Assembly (NCBI RefSeq): GCF_029392315.1
Contig: NZ_CP113939.1
Location: 1,426,001-1,490,000, forward strand
Length of the DNA: 64,000 nucleotides
Direction of reading: 5' to 3'
DNA from: Bifidobacterium sp. ESL0690
Lineage (GTDB): Bacteria; Actinomycetota; Actinomycetes; Actinomycetales; Bifidobacteriaceae
Shown here: positions 28,331 through 36,301 of the stretch, piece by piece
How positions within the stretch are numbered: the first letter of the stretch is position 1
How the letters are laid out: each line of letters begins with the position of its first letter
Notes under the pieces: generated by a model
What the model saw: only the letters and a program-made list of their open reading frames with translations
The model's database searches: none
Told to the model about the DNA's origin: nothing
Program-made: the position numbers and the translations under genes

Positions 28331-30037
28331 TCACTTCGTCAGGTTCTCATAGATGATGTTGTTGCTCCAATCCATGCCAAAGCCCTTGATGGCCTTGTCG
28401 GCGACACCATGCGCATTGTTGTAATACAGTGGGACCACCGGTAGATCCTTCAGGATGATGGCTTGGGATTCCTGATAGATCTTGTTGGCCTCGGCGGTCG
28501 ACTTGGCCGCATAGGCCTTGTCCATGTAGACATCGAAATCGGGGTTGATGTAGTCCGTATCATTGGCACCGGCGCCGTGGGCTGTGCGCGTGTCGAAATG
28601 CTGGAACAGATAGGCCTCGGGCGAAGGATATTCCGGCGTCCAATCGTATCGGGTCGCGCCCACGACTTTTCTGGCCTCCACCGCGCTGCGGTATTCCTTG
28701 AAGGTCGGCATCGGGTTGGTTTTGACCTCGAGGCCTATCGTGTTCTTGATCGAATTGGCGATCGCGTCGTAGACGGGCTTGAGTCCGCTGTCGGAGTTGT
28801 AGGTGATGACCAACGGATCGGTGTCCTTGGAAATGGCTTCGGCTTTCGCCCAAAGTTCCTTGGCCTTCTTCGGGTTGTAGTTGAGCACGTCGTTGCCGGG
28901 AAGATCAGGCGAGTATCCAGGAACCAGCGGCGAGGTGAACTCGCGGGCCGGGGTGGCCGTGCCGTAAAGGATCTTGTTGATGATGTTCTTGCGGTCGATC
29001 GCCATGGAAACCGCTTGACGGCGCAACGTACCCTCTTCGGTCCTGGCCACGAAATGCGGCAGGCGCGAGGTCAGCCCAAGCATGGAAAGACGTGAACCAG
29101 GCTTGTTGTAAGCGGTGACTTGCGGATCGGTTTTGAAGGACTTGGAATCCGCTGCAGGCACGATCTCCATCACGTCGAGCTGTCCGCCCTGCACGTCGGA
29201 GTATGCGGCTTGGTCGGAGGTATAGACCTTGAAGGTGACGCCGGCGTTCTTGACCGTGCGCCCGCCATGATAGTAGGGGTTCTTCACCAGTTTGATGGAC
29301 GCATCATGATCCCAGCTGGCAAACTTGTAGGGGCCGTTGCCGACGGGATGCTGGCCGAATCCCTTCGGGTCCTTGAAGAACGCATCGGGAAGCGGCGAAA
29401 ATGCCGAGCAGCCGATCTTGATCGGGAATGTGGCGTCGGGATGCTCCAGATCGACGGTGAAGGTCTTGTCGTCAAGAACGGAAAGCCCGGAAAGCTGTTC
29501 GTCGCCTTTGAGCTTCGTGGGGTCCTGCAGGTCCTTGTAGCCTTTGATGGTCGTCAGATACGAGGTTCCCTTCTGCGCATCCTTCGCGTTGGCGGTATAG
29601 CTCCAGGCGCGCGTGAACGATTTCGCGGTCACCGGCGTGCCGTCGCTGAATTTCCATCCGTCTTTGAGCTTGATGGTGTATTTCTGGAGCGTTGCGTCGG
29701 GCTTGATCGATTCCGCCACCTCGTTGACGGCCTTGCCGTTGGGTTCAAAGCGAACCAGTTGGGAGAAGAGCAGGCCAATCGGCTTGCCGCCACCGGTTTC
29801 GTTGGTATCCCCTGGCACCAGCGGGCTCTGCGGCTCTGTGTCGTAGGCGGTGATGGTAGCCGTACCCTTCGCGCTCTCGTTCTTTTTGGAATCATCGCTT
29901 CCGCTGCCGCATGCCGAAAGCAGACTCGCGCAGAGCGCCAAAGCCAAGCCCGCCGCCATAGCCTTGCCACCACGCTTGCCCGCAAGCACCAACGACGGCT
30001 TCATCTTGCCATTTCGTAAATTCATCGTCATACCCAT
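28331..30037 (-). CDS. ABC transporter substrate-binding lipoprotein, oligopeptide family (OppA/DppA, SBP_bac_5)
   Basis: Extracellular lipid-anchored binding protein for peptides or similar solutes. A long basic N-region and hydrophobic core end in a lipobox L-S-A-C with Cys43. The mature part shows the family features: F-S-Q-L-V-R-F-E-P near the start, the segment Y-T-I-K-L-K-D-G-W-K-F-S-D-G-T-P-V-T-A, and G-N-G-P-Y-K-F near the middle. No permease or ATPase genes adjoin, so it must pair with one elsewhere. Upstream lies a tryptophan-type attenuator, which suggests that the ligand includes tryptophan or Trp-containing peptides (inference). Start at 30037 or, via overlap with an upstream mini-ORF, 30031; neither has a good ribosome-binding site. 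Confidence 0.9.
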   Translation of the reverse strand: MGMTMNLRNGKMKPSLVLAGKRGGKAMAAGLALALCASLLSACGSGSDDSKKNESAKGTATITAYDTEPQSPLVPGDTNETGGGKPIGLLFSQLVRFEPNGKAVNEVAESIKPDATLQKYTIKLKDGWKFSDGTPVTAKSFTRAWSYTANAKDAQKGTSYLTTIKGYKDLQDPTKLKGDEQLSGLSVLDDKTFTVDLEHPDATFPIKIGCSAFSPLPDAFFKDPKGFGQHPVGNGPYKFASWDHDASIKLVKNPYYHGGRTVKNAGVTFKVYTSDQAAYSDVQGGQLDVMEIVPAADSKSFKTDPQVTAYNKPGSRLSMLGLTSRLPHFVARTEEGTLRRQAVSMAIDRKNIINKILYGTATPAREFTSPLVPGYSPDLPGNDVLNYNPKKAKELWAKAEAISKDTDPLVITYNSDSGLKPVYDAIANSIKNTIGLEVKTNPMPTFKEYRSAVEARKVVGATRYDWTPEYPSPEAYLFQHFDTRTAHGAGANDTDYINPDFDVYMDKAYAAKSTAEANKIYQESQAIILKDLPVVPLYYNNAHGVADKAIKGFGMDWSNNIIYENLTK

Positions 30038-30148
30038 TCTTGTTGCTTTTTCTTGCTTTTCTCTGAATTGACTTTCATTCCTAGCATCACGGCTGTAAAT
30101 CGTCGGCAATGCCTCGGAACACCAACGCCTTCATATATCGACCAACAT
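30028..30148 (-). other. Chain of three overlapping mini-ORFs leading to the peptide-binding lipoprotein
   Basis: AAAGGAGGTGC, a near-perfect Shine-Dalgarno, precedes an ATG at 30148 that opens only M-L-V-D-I-stop (30131-30148). Its ATGA overlap starts a 15-codon ORF (30087-30134, M-K-A-L-V-F-R-G-I-A-D-D-L-Q-P). That ends TGATG into a 19-codon ORF (30028-30087, M-L-G-M-K-V-N-S-E-K-S-K3-Q-Q-E-W-V). The last stop overlaps, as ATGA, the ATG at 30031 of the lipoprotein frame. Coupled reinitiation is an inference; the overlaps are seen directly. Confidence 0.4.
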
Positions 30149-30206
30149 GCACCTCCTTTCCATTTTCATACCGCACCACCCTGGCCAAACCGACCGTCAA
30201 GACCAC

Positions 30207-30241
30207 AAAAAAGGGATGAACCACAATCTGTGATTCATCCC
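30207..30241 (-). terminator. Attenuator terminator of the trp-type leader
   Basis: Minus-strand 13-bp stem (30241-30229 with 30225-30213, one G-U pair), 3-base loop, then six U (30212-30207). It lies 64 bp after the leader-peptide stop and 170 bp before the lipoprotein start. Confidence 0.85.
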
Positions 30242-30304
30242 ATTGATCGACCGGAACCACAGGTTTTTGAACACAACCTGTGACCGACAAGCGGGGCAGA
30301 TTGT
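30223..30304 (-). promoter_or_regulatory. Antiterminator and pause-hairpin elements of the attenuator
   Basis: Just after the leader stop, ACAATCTG (30304-30297) can pair with CAGATTGT (30230-30223) in the ascending arm and loop of the terminator, an 8-bp perfect antiterminator. The same ATCTG-CC can instead pair with GGC-AC-AGAT, which overlaps the last Trp, His and Arg codons. A separate 8-bp hairpin CACAGGTT/AACCTGTG sits between (30282-30258). These mutually exclusive pairings are the standard attenuation layout. Confidence 0.72.
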
Positions 30305-30436
30305 TTATCTGTGCCACCACTGCCAGTTGTCGTTATTGGTATTGTTGCAATCAGAGTTTGCCACAACCACTGCGAAGGCGCGCTGAAGGGCAAACGCCGT
30401 AACAGGACGCATCCTGCTCACGCTCATCCGCTTCAT
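30305..30436 (-). CDS. trp-type leader peptide (43 aa, ends N-W-Q-W-W-H-R)
   Basis: An ATG at 30436 opens a 43-residue ORF with AGGGTGG 8 bases upstream. It ends N-N-T-N-N-D-N-W-Q-W-W-H-R followed by TAA. Three Trp codons within four positions next to the stop are the hallmark of tryptophan leader peptides, and actinobacterial examples also run W-W-W near the end. A ribosome stalled at these codons would cover the GGCACAGAT arm and free the antiterminator. The five Asn codons before them might add a second signal. The downstream gene is a peptide-binding lipoprotein rather than a biosynthetic gene. Confidence 0.75.
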   Translation of the reverse strand: MKRMSVSRMRPVTAFALQRAFAVVVANSDCNNTNNDNWQWWHR

Positions 30437-30618
30437 CTTCAACCACCCTGACTGTCTTTTGTCTTTCTTTGTCGACCGGAAATCAAATTCCCTTTATGCC
30501 GAAAAGAAACCACTAATTTCACCATACTCAGGCAACCGTTACTTCAATCCATATGTCCACAATCCGGACATGAAGGCATCTGTTGCGTAATCAACTTTAG
30601 CAGAAGGCAAAGAACGAT
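30437..30618 (-). other. Presumed promoter region of the attenuated transcript
   Basis: No gene. A short palindrome ATGTCC-N7-GGACAT at 30553-30571 could be an operator. TATGGT with TTGAAG 15 bp upstream is the best -10/-35 pair I can see and is weak. Confidence 0.35.
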
Positions 30619-30654
30619 GAGCAACGGGAATTGAACGACGCCCCGTTCCTGCTC
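30619..30654 (-). terminator. Terminator overlapping the helicase stop codon
   Basis: Minus-strand hairpin with arms GAGCA-GGA-ACGGG and CCCGT-TGCTC (3-base bulge), starting at the helicase stop codon and followed by the T-containing ATCGTTCTTT. Confidence 0.5.
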
Positions 30655-33223
30655 AGTCAAGCCCGTCGTCGCTGACGCGGTAATCCACGAAAATCACTTC
30701 GCCGTTTTCCTGTGTGGCGTCGAGGTCAACGGTTCCGGTGATGGCCCAGTCATGGTCGCCGTCGGAATCGTCGATGATCTGTCGCACCTTCCAAGTGTGT
30801 TCCTTGGCCTCGTTGCGGTCATCCAAAATGAAAAGATCACCACTGCGGGCCTTCTGGTCGATGCCGACGTATTCATGCTCGTCGTAGTAGTCGTCCAACG
30901 TGTCTTCCCACTCGTGCACGCCATAGCCCCAGTCCTTGTCGAGCGCGCCAAGCGCCTCAGGTTTGTCCTGATCCATGAGCTGGATGCGGCGGAACATGGC
31001 GTTGCGGATGAGCACGATAAGCCCTCGCCGGTCCTCCACCACGGCGGCTTTGCCACCGGGCGCGGCGGCATTAAGCCCGGCGTTTTCGGCATCGGCTGCC
31101 GACTCGCTTCCTGCGTTCTCCCATTCGTCGACCAGACTGGAATCGACAGAACGCACGACCACGCGCAGCCATGAGATGATGTCTTCGAGCTCGTCGTCGC
31201 GTTTCTCGACGGGAACCGTACGGGCCAATGACCGGTAGGCGTCGGAAAGGTAACGCAACAGCGTACCTTCGCTTCGCGCGATGTTGTAGCGGGCGATGTA
31301 GCCGGTGAAATCGCTGGCCGTCTCCACCATGTCGCGCACCACCGATTTCGGACTCAGCTCGTAGTCATTGGCCCATGGCACGTCGTGGCGGTATTCGTCG
31401 AAGGCGGCATCGAGCATTTCCTCGAGCGGCTTGGGCCAAGTCACTTCCTGCAGCTTGTCGATGCGCTCGTCATAATCGAGGCCATCGGCCTTCATCTCGG
31501 CCATCGCCTTGTCGCGTGCCTGCCGCTGTTGGGCTTTGAGCACCTGCTTGGGGTCTTCAAGCGTCGCCTCGACCATCGAGATGACGTCGAGCGCGTAGGT
31601 GTCGGATTCGGGGTCGAGCAGTTCCAGCGCCGCCAACAGGAACGGTGAAAGCGGCTGGTCGAGCGCGAAATTGTCCGGCACATCGACAGCCAGGAAGTAA
31701 TCTTTGCCACCGCGGCCGTTGTCTTCCGCTTCGATGAACGACGAGTCGAACATGGTCTGGAAAATCTCGTCGGCGCGCTCGTGCAGATGTTCCTTCTGCT
31801 CTGGCGTCTGAGAGGAATCGTCGATGAGCCTGTCGATGCGGGCCCGGGCGTCGCCGCCTTGCGCCACCTCGTTCAGGACCATGGAATGGCTGATTTTCAT
31901 ATGTGGAACTAACGTTTCGGGCGCAGCTTCGATGAGCTTGTCGAACGTGCCTTCGTTCCAGGTGACGAAACCTTCCTGAGGCTTTTTGCGCTTGATCTTC
32001 TTGAGCTTCTTCGGGTCTCCGTTGGCTTTGGCGATGGCCCGTGCGTTCTCGATCTCGAATTCGGGGGCCTCGGCCACCACCAATCCTTCGGTGTCGAAGC
32101 CCATGCGTCCGGCGCGTCCGGCAATCTGATGGAATTCGCGGGCGCGCAGCCTGCGCATCTTGAACCCGTCAAATTTGGTGAGCTGAGTCAAGACGACCGA
32201 ATGAATCGGCACGTTGATGCCGACGCCGAGCGTGTCAGTGCCACAAATCACCGGTAATAAGCCTTGCTGAGCCAGTTGCTCAACCAAACGGCGGTAACGC
32301 GGCAGCATGCCCGCGTGGTGAATGCCGACGCCAGTGCGCAACAGTCGTTGCAGAATCTTGCCGAACGCCGTGGTGAAGCGGGTTCCCTTAATGGCTTCGG
32401 TGATGGCCTTGCGCTGTTCCTTGCTGGAAACGCCCGTACTGGCTAGGGCCTGTGCAGTTTCGAGCGCCGCGTCCTGGGAGAAATGGACAACGTAAATAGG
32501 GGTATCGCCGCGATTGAAGAGCAGCTCAACCGTTCCGGCAAGCTGTTTGTCGGTGTATTCGTAGCTCAGCGGGACCGGCCTCGGCGCGTCATCGATCACG
32601 TCCACATCGCGCCGGGTCATGTCCTCGAGCTTGTCGGCGATGGCGTTGACATTGCCGAGTGTCGCGCTCATCAGCAGGAACTGCGTCTTGGGCAACGTCA
32701 ACAGCGGCACCTGCCAGGCCCATCCACGGTCGGCATCGCCATAGTAATGGAATTCATCCATCGCCACGCAGCCGATGTCGGCGTTGATACCCTCGCGCAA
32801 GGCCTGATTAGCGAGGATTTCGGCGGTGCAGCAGATAATCGGCGCATCAGAATTGATGCTGGTATCCCCCGTAATCATGCCAACATTGTCGCGCCCGAAC
32901 GCCTCGACCAGATCAAAGAACTTTTCAGAAACCAACGCCTTGATAGGCGCCGTATAATACGAACGCCGTCCAGTGCACAACGCCGCGAAATGCATGCCCA
33001 ATGCCACCAGCGATTTGCCGGACCCGGTCGGCGTGCTCAGGATGACGTGGTCTCCGGCCAACAAGTCCATGACGGCTTCTTCTTGGTGCGGCCACGGATC
33101 GATGCCCTTGACGCCCTTCACCCACTCAAAGAACCTGTCATAAATCTCATCGGCATCGATATTTCGCCGCTCGTCCCCGCTGCCGCCCCAACTAGGCGCC
33201 AATTCCCCTAAACTCTGTGTCAT
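30653..33223 (-). CDS. Ski2/Mtr4-like DEAD/DEAH-box helicase with DUF3516
   Basis: An 856-residue superfamily 2 helicase, probably acting on RNA in the cytoplasm. Domain 1 has W-P-H-Q-E-E-A (Q-like), Walker A S-T-P-T-G-S-G-K-S, motif Ia A-P-I-K-A-L, box II A-M-D-E-F-H-Y-Y and motif III M-S-A-T. Domain 2 (about 220-390) has the long H-H-A-G-M-L-P-R-Y-R-R and Q-I-A-G-R-A-G-R-M-G motifs. The last 450 residues match the actinobacterial DUF3516 region found fused to this helicase. The box II sequence is DEFH rather than DEAD/DEAH. Monocistronic; ATG at 33223. Confidence 0.92.
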   Translation of the reverse strand: MTQSLGELAPSWGGSGDERRNIDADEIYDRFFEWVKGVKGIDPWPHQEEAVMDLLAGDHVILSTPTGSGKSLVALGMHFAALCTGRRSYYTAPIKALVSEKFFDLVEAFGRDNVGMITGDTSINSDAPIICCTAEILANQALREGINADIGCVAMDEFHYYGDADRGWAWQVPLLTLPKTQFLLMSATLGNVNAIADKLEDMTRRDVDVIDDAPRPVPLSYEYTDKQLAGTVELLFNRGDTPIYVVHFSQDAALETAQALASTGVSSKEQRKAITEAIKGTRFTTAFGKILQRLLRTGVGIHHAGMLPRYRRLVEQLAQQGLLPVICGTDTLGVGINVPIHSVVLTQLTKFDGFKMRRLRAREFHQIAGRAGRMGFDTEGLVVAEAPEFEIENARAIAKANGDPKKLKKIKRKKPQEGFVTWNEGTFDKLIEAAPETLVPHMKISHSMVLNEVAQGGDARARIDRLIDDSSQTPEQKEHLHERADEIFQTMFDSSFIEAEDNGRGGKDYFLAVDVPDNFALDQPLSPFLLAALELLDPESDTYALDVISMVEATLEDPKQVLKAQQRQARDKAMAEMKADGLDYDERIDKLQEVTWPKPLEEMLDAAFDEYRHDVPWANDYELSPKSVVRDMVETASDFTGYIARYNIARSEGTLLRYLSDAYRSLARTVPVEKRDDELEDIISWLRVVVRSVDSSLVDEWENAGSESAADAENAGLNAAAPGGKAAVVEDRRGLIVLIRNAMFRRIQLMDQDKPEALGALDKDWGYGVHEWEDTLDDYYDEHEYVGIDQKARSGDLFILDDRNEAKEHTWKVRQIIDDSDGDHDWAITGTVDLDATQENGEVIFVDYRVSDDGLD

Positions 33224-33370
33224 AACCCCAACTCTATCGTCCGCTCGCTACTCTTCGCATCACGATGAATATGCCACCTCATTATGAGTTCTGTTTTTGA
33301 CGGTACAGCATCCTTCATCTTATAATTAAGGGAAAGTAGGTCGTTTTATACCATTGTTTAAACTATCAAT

Positions 33371-34099
33371 ATGAAAAACTTTTATAACATGCACAAACAA
33401 GTACTTACAATATCTTTAACTGGCTTAGCTATATTAACTTTGTTTGTTATTTTACCTTTTATTTGGGAATGGGCGTCCAATCAAAGTATGGGCTGGGAAG
33501 GTTGGACTCAGTGGTGGTCTTTAGGCACATTCCTCGTAGCCACTATTGCATTATCAGTGGCGTGGGCAGAATACAGAGTGAACAAAACACATCATCAAGA
33601 AGAAGAAGAAAACCGTAAAGAAGATTTATGGAATGAGCTTAGACCTTTTGTGGAAGTCTCATACGAATTCACAAGAACGGTTGTCATATTAAAAATAACT
33701 AATAGCGGCAAAACACAGGCCAAAGATATAAAAGTTTATCCGTCTATCGATAATATTGACTCATTACAAGAAAATCTTGAGATTACAAGAATGATTCATA
33801 GGTTGGATAGAGATTTTAGCGGTCATTCAATTACTTCATTATCTCCTCAATCAAGTTTATTTTATTCCCTTCTTTCAATAAAACCACTAGAAAATTCTGA
33901 TGTTTTACTCACCTTGCCTGAAGTCACATTTGAACTAATATATTCAGATAATTTTAATCGCACATTAAAAGATGAGTATCGTCTTGATTTTAATTACATG
34001 TCTTATCTGTCAACACATCCTGAGCCATTAGAGCTAATCCATCAGGATTTACAAGAACTTAATAAATGTCTAAAAGGGCTGAACGGAGTATCGAAATAA
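33371..34099 (+). CDS. AT-rich hypothetical protein with two N-terminal membrane helices
   Basis: A 242-residue protein with helices at about 13-32 and 48-66, then a charged E-E-E-E-N-R-K-E segment and a cytoplasmic domain of about 160 residues (R-P-F-V-E-V-S-Y-E-F...). No family recognised. Codons are strongly A/T-ending (aaa, ttt, ata, tta), unlike the neighbouring genes, which marks it as recently acquired. The ATG at 33371 has no clear Shine-Dalgarno. It sits alone in an AT-rich island with the GNAT pair. Confidence 0.65.
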   Translation: MKNFYNMHKQVLTISLTGLAILTLFVILPFIWEWASNQSMGWEGWTQWWSLGTFLVATIALSVAWAEYRVNKTHHQEEEENRKEDLWNELRPFVEVSYEFTRTVVILKITNSGKTQAKDIKVYPSIDNIDSLQENLEITRMIHRLDRDFSGHSITSLSPQSSLFYSLLSIKPLENSDVLLTLPEVTFELIYSDNFNRTLKDEYRLDFNYMSYLSTHPEPLELIHQDLQELNKCLKGLNGVSK

Positions 34100-34198
34100 T
34101 TAGCTCCTGTTTCAATTATCGCTTTGGAGAAAAATAAGTCTACACGATTGAGAATTATTTTTAGTTGATTTGAATTATAAAATTAATAACTTTCAGTT

Positions 34199-34218
34199 AC
34201 TGGTTTATTGTAACCAGT
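34199..34218. terminator. Small hairpin between convergent island genes
   Basis: 7-bp stem ACTGGTT (34199-34205) with AACCAGT (34212-34218), in an AT-rich gap between the membrane protein and the GNAT gene. Confidence 0.45.
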
Positions 34219-34222
34219 GCAA

Positions 34223-34780
34223 TTAAATGTCATCAAAACCAATACGAACCCAGCGATGATATTCCGTTGCTTCCGGATCAACACCCATATCTATAAAACC
34301 ATTACGCTTAAAAAGATTTATGCTGCCGAGATTCATTGGATCGATTCGAGCACCAATAACGGGACGGCGTCCAGTCTCTTTCTGATTTTTCTTCAAAACG
34401 GCTAAGGCATGATGCAACGTCGCATCTCCGAAATGGCATCCCTGCGTTTCAAGAGATCGGGCAATGTAACCTATCATGTATGAACCGTTGGCGTCACGTT
34501 TCTTTCCACCGACGACACCAAACCATACAAACGACCAGATTCGTTCTTGTTTGTCTTTGGACACACAAATCTCAGCCCACTGCTTTGCTGCGTCACACGC
34601 ACGAAAATTACGGATTGTTGATTGGACTTCCCATTCAAAAACTGGATAGTAATGACCGTGCCTTTTCACCGTATCAAACGAAGAAAAGGCATCGATTTCG
34701 GTAGCACAGGAAAAATCCTGAAGTCTGCCCCAATAATCGGGCGCAACTTCAGTCCATCGGCAGTCGCTTGCGTCTGTCAT
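34223..34780 (-). CDS. GNAT-family N-acetyltransferase
   Basis: A 185-residue acetyl-CoA-dependent N-acyltransferase-like protein. Y-M-I-G-Y-I-A-R-S-L-E-T-Q-G-C-H-F-G-D-A-T-L-H-H-A-L corresponds to the GNAT beta4-alpha3 acetyl-CoA region (with the Q/R-x-x-G-x-G/A loop degenerate). N-L-G-S-I-N-L-F-K-R-N-G-F-I is the beta5-alpha4 signature. The substrate is unknown. Its ATG lies 32 bp inside the end of a 53-residue ORF on the same strand, with AGAGGAA as ribosome-binding site. Base composition is lower in GC than the surroundings. Confidence 0.75.
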   Translation of the reverse strand: MTDASDCRWTEVAPDYWGRLQDFSCATEIDAFSSFDTVKRHGHYYPVFEWEVQSTIRNFRACDAAKQWAEICVSKDKQERIWSFVWFGVVGGKKRDANGSYMIGYIARSLETQGCHFGDATLHHALAVLKKNQKETGRRPVIGARIDPMNLGSINLFKRNGFIDMGVDPEATEYHRWVRIGFDDI

Positions 34781-34910
34781 ATTCCTCTATGGCCTTATCC
34801 ACAAAGTCACTATTAAACGAACGTTCCAAAGACTGCCAATACTCATTCTGTTTCAAATCGCGTCCGGTAGGAGCTGTGGCACGACTTAGCATATTTGAAT
34901 AATTTGTCAT
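34749..34910 (-). CDS. 53-residue ORF overlapping the GNAT gene
   Basis: Starts M-T-N-Y-S-N-M-L-S-R and ends R-R-K-R-L-P-M-D. It has a good Shine-Dalgarno (GAGGTG, 5 bases before ATG) and overlaps the GNAT start by 32 bp, so the two are probably coupled. The sequence is charged and likely helical in its second half. A small gene upstream of a GNAT gene recalls GNAT toxin-antitoxin pairs, but I see no DUF1778/ribbon-helix-helix signature, so that role is only a suggestion. Confidence 0.5.
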   Translation of the reverse strand: MTNYSNMLSRATAPTGRDLKQNEYWQSLERSFNSDFVDKAIEEYDRRKRLPMD

Positions 34911-35103
34911 TTCAGCACCTCGGTTTCATAAGACTACATACACAATTCTTTACGTATATAGGCTATCACAATCTTAAGTCAGTACCATTCAGCTTTCATC
35001 AATATCAATAAGTTTGCGATTGCAACTGAAAAGATTGGACTAACACAATAGCAATGTACAAGAACAAACTCTAAATTTTCTTTATTACCCACTCACCATA
35101 TAA

Positions 35104-35135
35104 ATGATGACCGCCCAAAACTGGCGGCCATCATT
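35104..35135 (-). terminator. Terminator of the amino-acid ABC transporter operon
   Basis: Minus-strand hairpin GATGGCCGCC / GGGCGGTCATC around a 6-base AT-rich loop, 23 bp after the last permease stop, followed by ATTTATA. Confidence 0.65.
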
Positions 35136-35157
35136 CCGTATAGCTTATATCAACAAA

Positions 35158-36297
35158 CTACTTATCCTTGTGCGTTTGAGGCTTGTCCCCATGCGGACGA
35201 GACTTCTTGCCCGGCAGAGGAATGTCTGGAAGCTCGACGCGGTCGGGTTCCTTTTCGCTTTCGGGATGCGTGGCGTCATAACCCTGCATATAGCGGGTCT
35301 TACGCCATTCGTGGACCGAAGCGTTGGTGCCGCGATGATGCACGTGGTACTGACGCGGCACGCCACCGTAGTGGTCCTCGTCCACTTCCTTGGCGACCGC
35401 GATCTGGTTGACGTTCGAAGCGTCCATGATGGCGATCGGGGCAACTGGCTCAGGCTCGGCCGGAGCGGCGGTACGGGCCTGCATACGGCTCGGCAGCCAT
35501 TCCGCGAGCTTGGAAAGCAGGGCGCAGACGATGAAGTAGACCACGCCGGCAACAACCAGCGTCTGCAGGATGTTGAAGTACATCGAGCCGAGGCGGCGGG
35601 ATTCCTGCAACAAATCCGTATACATGATGATCGAGCCGAGCGCCGTGTCCTTCAATACGACGACCAGTTGGGTGACCGCAGCCGGCAGCATGGCGTAGAC
35701 GGCCTGCGGCACTTCGATCTGCATCAGCGACTGCGTGGTGGTCAGGCCCAAGGCCAACGAGGCCTCTCGCTGGCCGCCGGGCAGATTGCCGACGCCACTT
35801 CGCACGAGTTCCGCGACCACGGAACCGTTATAAAGGATAAGACCGAGCACGACGGCCCAGTAGGAGGCGCTTTGAATGCCCATGAAGGAGAAGAGTCTCC
35901 AGAAGAAAATCATGAACATCAGCACGGGCACCGCGCGGCAGAATTCGACGATGACGCCGGAAACCGCGCGTACGATCCTGCTCGGCAGAAGCCTGCCGAT
36001 ACCGAAGATCAAGCCGAATACCACAGACCCGATAACGGCCAGAACCGCCGCCTTAATGGTCATCCACAGGCCAGGCAGGTAGAAGTCCGTCCAAGCTTCG
36101 CCGTCAAGCGCCGGCTTCCATAACGCCCAGTCCAGCTGGTTCTCGCCGTCCGGCGGGTTGTGCAGGCGCATGAGGATAAGCACCACGAGGATGGCGACGA
36201 TAATGCCACCGATCCAGTTGGCGATGCGGATGTTGCGTTTGCCTTTCGGCCCCGGCTCATCGAAGAGCACGGCCGATTCGTTGTTGTTCTTATTCAT
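35158..36297 (-). CDS. Amino-acid ABC transporter permease (second), glutamate type
   Basis: One of two permeases of a polar amino-acid importer (HisMQ family, probably glutamate/glutamine like corynebacterial GluABCD). A 379-residue protein. A helix at about 25-45 is followed by a periplasmic-side loop and the binding-protein-dependent permease core with the EAA-type motif G-Q-R-E-A-S-L-A-L-G-L-T-T. A hydrophilic C-terminal tail of about 90 residues is rich in His, Asp and Lys. The tail is longer than usual. The start at 36297 follows GGAGGTG and lies 4 bp after the stop of the first permease. Confidence 0.9.
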   Translation of the reverse strand: MNKNNNESAVLFDEPGPKGKRNIRIANWIGGIIVAILVVLILMRLHNPPDGENQLDWALWKPALDGEAWTDFYLPGLWMTIKAAVLAVIGSVVFGLIFGIGRLLPSRIVRAVSGVIVEFCRAVPVLMFMIFFWRLFSFMGIQSASYWAVVLGLILYNGSVVAELVRSGVGNLPGGQREASLALGLTTTQSLMQIEVPQAVYAMLPAAVTQLVVVLKDTALGSIIMYTDLLQESRRLGSMYFNILQTLVVAGVVYFIVCALLSKLAEWLPSRMQARTAAPAEPEPVAPIAIMDASNVNQIAVAKEVDEDHYGGVPRQYHVHHRGTNASVHEWRKTRYMQGYDATHPESEKEPDRVELPDIPLPGKKSRPHGDKPQTHKDK

Positions 36298-36301
36298 GCG
36301 T

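Noticed and set aside
28331..30109. TTG start at 30109 for the peptide-binding lipoprotein
   Set aside because: It would add 24 polar residues before the signal peptide without a ribosome-binding site; ATG at 30037 or 30031 gives a normal lipoprotein signal.
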